Positions 1-4,986 of a DNA stretch of 6,521 nt are shown here, in pieces. The first letter of the stretch is position 1. Every line of letters starts with the position of its first letter. The notes beneath the pieces were generated by a model. It ran no database searches and was not told the origin of the DNA. It saw only the letters and a program-made list of their open reading frames with translations. Location: the NCBI GenBank assembly GCA_945870085.1, contig CAMBQX010000100.1, forward strand, positions 1 to 6,521, in the 5' to 3' direction. The translations under genes and the position numbers were made by a program. Source of the DNA: Bifidobacterium breve. Its GTDB lineage: Bacteria > Actinomycetota > Actinomycetes > S36-B12.

Positions 1-642
1 ATAGCACCGGGCAATCTGGAAATAGCGCTCCATGCCGGCAACCATTAGTAATTGCTTGAAAAGTTGCGGTGACTGCGGCAGCGCGTACCAATGACCCGGC
101 TGCAGGCGCACCGGTACTAAGAAATCACGGGCACCCTCAGGGGTCGACCTTGTTAGTGTTGGGGTTTCAATCTCGACAAATTCGCGCTCGAGTAGCACGT
201 CGCGAGCAATTTGGTTAACCCGCGAACGCATCCGCAGGGCATCGCCAGCCGACTGCCGGCGAAGATCCAAGTAACGGTACTTAAGCCTGACTTCGTCACC
301 TACTGTTACGCGATCATCAATCGGAAACGGCAATGGCGCTGAGGTTGAGAGCACTTCCACTGAGTCGCCCATGACTTCAATTTCACCCGTGGCTAGTTCA
401 GCGTTTTCGTTTCCCGACGGACGCAACTCAACTGTGCCGACAATCTTCAAGCAGTATTCGTCTCGTAGTGCGTGCGCAATCGCAGTATCGCGAACTACCA
501 CCTGCACCACGCCGCTTGCATCACGAAGATCCAAGAACGCAACGCCACCGTGATCGCGGCGGCTAGCTACCCAGCCAGCCAAAGTTACCGTGCCACCGGC
601 ATCTGCTGCGCGCAGTGAACCGGCACCGTGTGAGCGAATCAC
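1..642 (-). CDS. aspS: Aspartyl-tRNA synthetase, N-terminal 214 residues (runs off left edge)
   Basis: Class II aminoacyl-tRNA synthetase that attaches aspartate to tRNA in the cytoplasm. Translating the minus strand from GTG at 642 gives 214 uninterrupted residues; the bacterial enzyme is usually about 590, so the catalytic core and the bacterial insertion domain are missing. Visible are the OB-fold anticodon-binding domain (about residues 1-105, with SRRDHGG at 27-33 and ATGEIEV), then LKYRYLDLRR, the motif 1 region with IETPTLT and TPEGARDFLVP, and ALPQSPQLFKQLLM followed by MERYFQIARCY, which ends just before motif 2. The GTG start is chosen because a strong GAGGAG lies 5 nt upstream and the GTGA overlap with the hisS stop indicates translational coupling. 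It is the last visible gene of the hydrolase-hisS-aspS operon. His31 and Gly77 resemble non-discriminating AspRS that also charge tRNA-Asn (see findings). Identification is very secure. Confidence 0.97.
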   Translation of the reverse strand, partial: MIRSHGAGSLRAADAGGTVTLAGWVASRRDHGGVAFLDLRDASGVVQVVVRDTAIAHALRDEYCLKIVGTVELRPSGNENAELATGEIEVMGDSVEVLSTSAPLPFPIDDRVTVGDEVRLKYRYLDLRRQSAGDALRMRSRVNQIARDVLLEREFVEIETPTLTRSTPEGARDFLVPVRLQPGHWYALPQSPQLFKQLLMVAGMERYFQIARCY

Positions 643-2009
643 GAACTCTCCTCTGAAACAGCGGTTGTAACGATTGTGGAAAACACTCTCGGTGTTAGGT
701 CATCTATTGGTGGCGCCCACTTCGTTGCATCAGCCGGCACCTGGTCACCTGTTCGAATGTCTTTTACGGTATCGCCCTCGGGGCTTTCGCGCTGCACTGC
801 ACCCGGGAACCAGACGAACGGTATCCCCCGTCGGTCAGCGAAACGAATCTGCTTGCCAAATTTGTCGGCACTTGGCGCGACTTCGCAGGAGATCCCACGA
901 TTTCGCAACTGGCGGGCTACTAACTCACTTGCGGGGCGGCTCGCCTCATCGCTAACCGCCACCAGAACTGCGGATGGCACCGCCCGCGATACCGAAACAA
1001 GGTCACGACCAATAAGGACTGACACTAGACGCGATACGCCGAGTGAAATCCCAACGCCGGGATAGCTCTGCTTGCCGTCGCTGGCCAAATTGTCATAGCG
1101 GCCACCTGAACTAATTGATCCAACCGATTCGAATCCAACCAGTTGGGTTTCATAGACGGTACCCGTGTAGTAATCCAGCCCACGGGCAATCCTTAGGTCA
1201 GCTACGACCGAGCCGGGCCGCTCCGCGTTGGCGCCGGCTACCACCGCCGCTAATTCATTCAGCCCTTCGTCAAGCAAATCATTTTGCACACCCAGCGCAC
1301 GTACTTGATCAACAAATGTCGCATCGGGGGTCTTGATTGACGCCAATTGAATGCACTTAGCCGCGGCTTCGCGGGTGAGCCCTGCTTCGGCCTCCAAAAG
1401 CACGCGGACGCGGTCAGCCCCAATTTTGTCGAGTTTATCTATTGCACGAAGTACCCCTTGAGTGTCAGTTGCTCCCACCCCGAGATAAAAACCCTCCGCG
1501 AGTTTGCGGTTATTCACTTGGATGATCGCTGGTGGAATTGGCAGTTTTGCCAACAGAGTGGACATCACCACTGCCATCTCTATTTCATGATGAAAAGCCA
1601 GGGCGCCGCTACCTACTACATCGATATCAGCCTGGGTGAACTCGCGGAAACGACCATCTTGCGGCCGCTCGCCGCGCCAGACCTTTTGAATTTGATATCT
1701 GCGGAGTGGGAACTCCAACTGCGCTGAATTTTCAAGTACGTACCGGGCGAATGGCACCGTGAGATCAAAGTGCAAACCAAGACCGGGATCTGCTTCCCCA
1801 TCAGCTGCATGCATCCGGCGCAATACATATATCTCTTTGGCGATCTCACCACCCTGCAAATTTTCAATCGGTTCGACCGCGCGGGTCTCGAGTGAGAGAA
1901 ATCCGTGCAACTCGAAAACTTGACGGGCAACGTCAAGAAGGTACTGCTCGATTACTCGACCCGAAGGAAGCAACTCGGGAAACCCAGAGAGCCGGGTGGG
2001 TTTCGCCAT
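639..2009 (-). CDS. hisS: Histidyl-tRNA synthetase (FDLTVP-type)
   Basis: Class II synthetase charging tRNA-His, 456 residues. After the N-terminal LSGFPELLP come motif 1 (about 35-47), a FDLTVPFARYV segment (81-91), motif 2 with the core WRGERPQDGRFREF (111-124), the histidine-binding motif ARGLDYYTGTVYE (275-287), SGGRYDNL (301-308) and motif 3 GVGISLGVSRL (318-328). A C-terminal anticodon-binding domain (about 345-455) holds FGKQIRFADRRG. Gln117 sits where E. coli Gln118 helps recognise the extra G-1 base of tRNA-His. The protein is longer than the roughly 420-residue M. tuberculosis or E. coli enzymes. Its FDLTVP segment replaces their LRPEGTA, matching the subtype I recall from Bifidobacterium and Micrococcales. 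ATG at 2009 lies 2 nt after the upstream hydrolase stop, and the 3' end overlaps aspS by 4 nt, so it is the middle gene of an operon. All catalytic motifs appear intact. Confidence 0.97.
   Translation of the reverse strand: MAKPTRLSGFPELLPSGRVIEQYLLDVARQVFELHGFLSLETRAVEPIENLQGGEIAKEIYVLRRMHAADGEADPGLGLHFDLTVPFARYVLENSAQLEFPLRRYQIQKVWRGERPQDGRFREFTQADIDVVGSGALAFHHEIEMAVVMSTLLAKLPIPPAIIQVNNRKLAEGFYLGVGATDTQGVLRAIDKLDKIGADRVRVLLEAEAGLTREAAAKCIQLASIKTPDATFVDQVRALGVQNDLLDEGLNELAAVVAGANAERPGSVVADLRIARGLDYYTGTVYETQLVGFESVGSISSGGRYDNLASDGKQSYPGVGISLGVSRLVSVLIGRDLVSVSRAVPSAVLVAVSDEASRPASELVARQLRNRGISCEVAPSADKFGKQIRFADRRGIPFVWFPGAVQRESPEGDTVKDIRTGDQVPADATKWAPPIDDLTPRVFSTIVTTAVSEESS
648..653 (-). promoter_or_regulatory. 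Ribosome binding site of aspS
   Basis: The minus strand reads GAGGAG here, 5 nt before the GTG at 642-640. It lies inside the last codons of hisS. It decides the unusual GTG start of aspS and fits translational coupling between the two synthetase genes. Confidence 0.8.
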
Positions 2010-2011
2010 GA

Positions 2012-2707
2012 CTACATACCTCGCCTTAGTGGCTCACCGAACGCCGACAGATAAGGATTGGTGGCGCGTTCAACCCCGATTGTGGTTTGCGGCCCATGAC
2101 CTGGCAGCACCACGGTTGCATCAGCCGAGCCCAACACTACCCGCGCTAATGAACGCTCCATGGCAACCTGATCACCACCTGGTAAGTCAGTGCGGCCAAT
2201 TGAACCGGCGAAAAGTAGATCTCCACTCAACATGATGGGCGCCTCCGGGTCTGCGATCTGGAAGACGACCGAACCTTCCGTGTGACCAGGTGCGTGCTCA
2301 ACCCGTAGCCCAAGACCGGCGAAGTCTAAAACTTCCTGATCAACAAACATTCGAACGTCATCGGGCTCGGTTAGCTCAAGTGCCCCTTTAGTCATGGCCA
2401 AAAGTTGCTCGCGGCTCATACTGGGGGTTTGGCTGATCGGGTCGGCTAGCCGGTAACGGTCATCGGCGTGAATAAGTGCAGGTATGCCAAACCCGGACGC
2501 CACCGGGGCCACGGACCAAACGTGATCGATATGTCCGTGGGTTAGTAGTACAGCCACCGGCAAGAGCCGCTGCTCGCGCACGATTTCAGTCACCCCATCG
2601 ATGCTGCCTTGGCCTGGATCCACTATCAAGCAGGGCTCGCCGGGGGCGCTCGCGATCACATAGCAATTAGTAGCCCATGGTCCTGCGGGAAAGCCTGCGA
2701 TGAACAC
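2012..2707 (-). CDS. MBL-fold metallo-hydrolase (glyoxalase II-like)
   Basis: A 231-residue zinc hydrolase of the metallo-beta-lactamase fold, probably cytoplasmic. The binuclear zinc site is complete: THGHIDH gives His57, His59, Asp61 and His62, then His142 in APGHTEGS, Asp163 in LSGDLLF and His204 in LPGHGP. GRTDLPGG (171-178) is typical of the glyoxalase II-like branch. The true substrate is unknown; hydrolysis of S-D-lactoylglutathione is doubtful in an actinobacterium, which would normally use mycothiol. The reading frame stays open upstream to about 3136, but that part lies antisense to the cyclophilin gene and has no family resemblance. I start at GTG 2707 because it gives MFIAGFPAG, matching the N-terminus I recall for the M. 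tuberculosis homologue (MLITGFPAG), and the length fits. No Shine-Dalgarno is visible, but a TAGGCT -10 box lies 7 nt upstream, suggesting a leaderless mRNA. First gene of the operon with hisS and aspS. Confidence 0.92.
   Translation of the reverse strand: MFIAGFPAGPWATNCYVIASAPGEPCLIVDPGQGSIDGVTEIVREQRLLPVAVLLTHGHIDHVWSVAPVASGFGIPALIHADDRYRLADPISQTPSMSREQLLAMTKGALELTEPDDVRMFVDQEVLDFAGLGLRVEHAPGHTEGSVVFQIADPEAPIMLSGDLLFAGSIGRTDLPGGDQVAMERSLARVVLGSADATVVLPGHGPQTTIGVERATNPYLSAFGEPLRRGM
2019..2025 (-). promoter_or_regulatory. Ribosome binding site of hisS
   Basis: The minus strand reads GGCGAGG, 9 nt before the hisS ATG, inside the final codons of the upstream hydrolase gene. The match is moderate. 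Together with the 2-nt gap to the hydrolase stop it supports re-initiation or coupling. Confidence 0.55.
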
Positions 2708-2714
2708 CTTGGGA

Positions 2715-2720
2715 AGCCTA
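2715..2720 (-). promoter_or_regulatory. Putative -10 box, leftward (hydrolase-hisS-aspS) operon
   Basis: The minus strand reads TAGGCT, matching the TANNNT core of actinobacterial housekeeping sigma -10 elements. It ends 7 nt before the GTG start at 2707, so transcription would begin at or next to the start codon. There is no good -35 box: TTCGTA about 18 nt upstream matches poorly. Promoter identity is inferred from motif and spacing only. Confidence 0.5.
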
Positions 2721-2728
2721 GTGCTGCA

Positions 2729-2736
2729 CCAATTGG
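2729..2736. repeat. 8-bp palindrome CCAATTGG midway between divergent -10 boxes
   Basis: A perfect 8-bp palindrome whose centre (2732.5) is exactly the midpoint between the inner edges of the two putative -10 boxes (2720 and 2745). It could be a small operator or an accident of a short sequence. No second copy was noticed elsewhere in the window. Confidence 0.35.
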
Positions 2737-2744
2737 CGTACGAA

Positions 2745-2750
2745 TAGACT
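2745..2750 (+). promoter_or_regulatory. Putative -10 box of the cyclophilin gene
   Basis: TAGACT matches TANNNT and ends 6 nt before the ATG at 2757, placing the likely transcription start on the A of the start codon. The six bases between (ccgcgg) contain no ribosome binding site, which is what a leaderless gene shows. No clear -35 element is present; a TTGGCG at 2733-2738 is too close to serve. Confidence 0.55.
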
Positions 2751-2756
2751 CCGCGG

Positions 2757-3575
2757 ATGGCAAGTAACGAGCGTGAGCGGCAATTGGCCCGGGAAAAGTA
2801 CGAGCGGCAACAGGAACGGCGAGCGCTCAGCTCAAAGCGCCGTGCCCGGCGCCAAAAGATCATCGCCACTGCGGTGGTGTTGGTGCTCGTGTCCGGCTCA
2901 TTGGTTTTTGTCGTCCTGAGCCAAACCAATAAGAGCGAGCCGGTCGATGCAGCTGCCCCCACGGCTCTGGCTTCGGCTACGGCCATTGCCAGTGCTGCCC
3001 CCACCGCTTTGACCTGTAACCCTGCGGTAGCCGCCCGCCCCGACAACCTGACCTGGGCCACCGCACCCGCTGCCTCACCACTTTCGAGCAAGCCCGCGAA
3101 GATCACCTTGACCACCAACTGCGGTGACATCGTCATTGAAACCCTGCCAGATCAGGCGCCGTTGACAGTTGCCTCGGAGATTTTCTTGGTCGAACAGGGC
3201 TTCTACGACTCGGTGGCCTGCCACCGGCTAACCACCGCGGGTATTTTCGTCCTGCAATGCGGAGATCCAAAGGGCGACGGCACCGGAGGCCCCGGCTACC
3301 AGGTGCCGGATGAGAACCTGCCGGGCGAGGGGGCCGCAAACTACCCAGCGGGTTCAGTAGCCATGGCAAATGCCGGTCCGGGCACCAGCGGATCCCAGTT
3401 TTTCCTCGTGTATGAAGACACCACCTTGCCTTCCGGATACACCATCTGGGGCACGGTCACCTCGGGCCTTGAGCTATTGCGCGGGGTAGCCGCAGCTGGG
3501 GTAGCCGGTGGCGGCTCCGATGGGCCTCCAAGCCAGTCGATAACAATTGAGACAGCCACGGCACAAGCAGGGTAA
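2757..3575 (+). CDS. Membrane-anchored cyclophilin-type peptidyl-prolyl isomerase
   Basis: Predicted to isomerise X-Pro bonds in exported or envelope proteins; 272 residues. A very charged Arg/Glu/Gln/Lys-rich cytoplasmic N-terminus (1-34) precedes a single membrane segment (about 35-55) without a lipobox, an Ala/Thr/Pro-rich linker (about 56-112) and an outward-facing cyclophilin domain (about 115-268). Catalytic features are present: CHRL with Arg157 (human CypA Arg55), FVLQCGD with Phe164 and Gln167, GTGGPGY (175-181), MANAGPGTSGSQFF (203-216). The Trp121 used by human CypA to bind cyclosporin has no counterpart, so drug sensitivity is probably low. Four cysteines (87, 122, 155, 168) lie outside the membrane and could form disulfides. 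It resembles M. tuberculosis PpiB (Rv2582), also next to rel. The start codon follows a -10 box by 6 nt with no Shine-Dalgarno, so it is probably leaderless. The class is sure; clients are unknown. Confidence 0.93.
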   Translation: MASNERERQLAREKYERQQERRALSSKRRARRQKIIATAVVLVLVSGSLVFVVLSQTNKSEPVDAAAPTALASATAIASAAPTALTCNPAVAARPDNLTWATAPAASPLSSKPAKITLTTNCGDIVIETLPDQAPLTVASEIFLVEQGFYDSVACHRLTTAGIFVLQCGDPKGDGTGGPGYQVPDENLPGEGAANYPAGSVAMANAGPGTSGSQFFLVYEDTTLPSGYTIWGTVTSGLELLRGVAAAGVAGGGSDGPPSQSITIETATAQAG

Positions 3576-3621
3576 GTGGCCCGGTAACGTCTGTACCAAG
3601 AGACCGAAGACCAAATAAATC

Positions 3622-3637
3622 CGATCACTCCTGATCG
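3622..3637. repeat. Inverted repeat CGATCA-CTCC-TGATCG
   Basis: Perfect 6-bp arms with a 4-nt loop in the 85-bp gap between the cyclophilin and DUF349 genes, ending 8 nt before the AAGAAAGG ribosome binding site. No T-run follows, so it does not look like an intrinsic terminator. It may be an operator or a small 5'-leader hairpin influencing translation. The rest of the gap (3576-3660) shows no convincing promoter, though TAACGT at 3585-3590 has a -10-like core; read-through from the cyclophilin gene is plausible. Confidence 0.4.
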
Positions 3638-3645
3638 CCAACCGT

Positions 3646-3653
3646 AAGAAAGG
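3646..3653 (+). promoter_or_regulatory. Ribosome binding site of the DUF349 gene
   Basis: AAGAAAGG lies 7 nt before ATG 3661; AGAAAGG is a 7-base match to the complement of the typical 16S rRNA 3' end. It fixes the start at 3661 over the in-frame ATGs at codons 10 and 15. The contrast with the SD-less cyclophilin and hydrolase starts shows that this organism uses canonical sites as well. Confidence 0.8.
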
Positions 3654-3660
3654 TTCACCT

Positions 3661-4977
3661 ATGGCCGACCCCACCGGGCCGACCCCGATGCCGACCCCTG
3701 CCATGTTGCGACCGGTCCCGGCCGCACCCGCTCCCCCGCCCTCCCCCTTCGGCCGGGTTGAAGCCGATGGCACCGTGTACCTGCTCGCCCCTGAAGGTGA
3801 AATCCAAATTGGCCAATGGGCTGCAGGGCCGCCGGCAGCAGGTCTCGCCTTCTTCCAACGCAAATACGAAGACTTAGTGGTAGAAATTGAACTAATCGCC
3901 GCCCGCTTAGCAGATGGTCGGGCAACTCCAGAGCAGGCCCAGACCGTTCTAGTGAAAGTTCGCGAAGCACTTGCTGCGCGCGCCTTTATCGGCGATGTCG
4001 CCGCGCTGGGGATCAAATGCGATGGTGTGGCCGAGAACATCGTGACAGTGCGCTCCGCCGTTGCCGAGAAGCGGGCCGCCTTGCGCGCCGAAGCCACAGC
4101 CGCACGTGAGGCCCTGGCGGTAGAGGCCGAAAAGCTTGGCCCATCGACATCCTGGAAGCAGTCCAGTGAACGTTTCGCAAAGATGATTGAAGAGTGGAAA
4201 GCTTTACCGCGTACCGACCGAGCCACCGAACAGGCCCTTTGGAAGCGCATCAGCGCAGCACGCACGGGATTTGATAAGCGCCGGCGCCAACACTTCGCCG
4301 AGGCCGATGCCGAGCATAAGATTGCGGTGACCCGAAAACGCGAGCTAATCGCGAAAGCAGAAACTTTGGCAACGTCAACCGACTGGGTCGCTACCGGCAA
4401 GCAGATTCGCGATTTAATGAACGATTGGAAGGCCGCCCCGCGCGCCGGGCGAAGTGACGAGGACAAACTCTGGAAGCGATTTAAATCGGCACAGGATGCG
4501 TTCTTCGCCGCCAAAGTGACCGCTGAAGCACAGGCCGAGGATGCACTGCGACCAAATGTCGCCGAGAAGGAATTATTGGCATCAGAGGCCGAAGCACTTT
4601 TACCCATCACCGATCACAAGGCCGCGAAGACCGCACTTCGTGGGATTCACGAACGCTGGGAGAAAGTCGGAGACCTCCCACGTGGTGAAAGCGAGCGACT
4701 CGATGCGCGCCTTCGTAAAGTCGATGAGGCGCTGCGCAAGGACGAATCCGAATCGTGGAAGAAATCCAACCCCGAGGCCCGCGCTCGGGCAGAGTCAACC
4801 GCTAATGTCTTTTCCGATGGCATCGCTAAATTGGAAGCGAAACGCGCTAAGGCGGTCGCCAGTAACAATGATCGCGAAGTTGCCAAACTTGATGCCGCCA
4901 TTGAGCAAACTACCGCGCTCCTAAGGGCGGCGCAGGCTGCGGCAAGTGAATTCGGGTCACTCACCCACGCTGTCTAG
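3661..4977 (+). CDS. DUF349 repeat protein, function unknown
   Basis: A 438-residue, mostly helical soluble protein with no signal peptide or membrane segment. Residues 4-29 are a Pro/Thr/Ala-rich disordered tail. Residues 30-75 form a small cap (FGRVEADGTVYLL, then AFFQRKYEDLV) that I recall as typical of actinobacterial members. Three DUF349 units follow at about 150-215, 227-290 and 304-368, marked by Trp165/179/194, Trp242/256/271 and, degenerate, His319/Trp333; corresponding positions are exactly 77 residues apart. A charged coiled-coil-like tail (about 370-428) ends the protein. The helices are rich in Ala, Glu, Lys and Arg, which suggests a rod or scaffold, possibly nucleic-acid or protein binding, but no catalytic motif is visible and no function should be assumed. 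It follows the cyclophilin gene on the same strand after 85 bp, with a good ribosome binding site, and converges on rel with 9 bp between stop codons. Family assignment is secure; role is open. Confidence 0.9.
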   Translation: MADPTGPTPMPTPAMLRPVPAAPAPPPSPFGRVEADGTVYLLAPEGEIQIGQWAAGPPAAGLAFFQRKYEDLVVEIELIAARLADGRATPEQAQTVLVKVREALAARAFIGDVAALGIKCDGVAENIVTVRSAVAEKRAALRAEATAAREALAVEAEKLGPSTSWKQSSERFAKMIEEWKALPRTDRATEQALWKRISAARTGFDKRRRQHFAEADAEHKIAVTRKRELIAKAETLATSTDWVATGKQIRDLMNDWKAAPRAGRSDEDKLWKRFKSAQDAFFAAKVTAEAQAEDALRPNVAEKELLASEAEALLPITDHKAAKTALRGIHERWEKVGDLPRGESERLDARLRKVDEALRKDESESWKKSNPEARARAESTANVFSDGIAKLEAKRAKAVASNNDREVAKLDAAIEQTTALLRAAQAAASEFGSLTHAV

Positions 4978-4986
4978 TTGTAAGGC

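Noticed and set aside
371..553. Short plus-strand frame opposite aspS
   Set aside because: Antisense to the conserved AspRS OB-fold; Ser/Thr/Arg-rich without domain features.
1347..1727. Plus-strand frame of 126 codons inside hisS
   Set aside because: Antisense to conserved HisRS coding sequence; no recognisable domain, and the region is fully explained by hisS.
2708..3136. Upstream extension of the hydrolase reading frame on the minus strand (would add 143 residues)
   Set aside because: It lies antisense to the cyclophilin gene, is low-complexity Ala/Arg-rich, and the family N-terminus (GFPAG) begins right after GTG 2707.
3585..3590. TAACGT as a -10 box for the DUF349 gene
   Set aside because: No -35-like sequence at a suitable distance (TTGAGA at about 3547 is 32 nt away); not reported as a feature.
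3474..4610. Long minus-strand open frame of 378 codons opposite the DUF349 gene
   Set aside because: Ala/Ser/Arg-rich composition typical of a GC-rich antisense shadow; no recognisable domain, while the plus strand has clear DUF349 repeats and a ribosome binding site.
4953..4966. Weak hairpin near the end of the DUF349 gene as a terminator
   Set aside because: Only a 4-bp stem (GGGT/ACCC), inside coding sequence and without a T-run.
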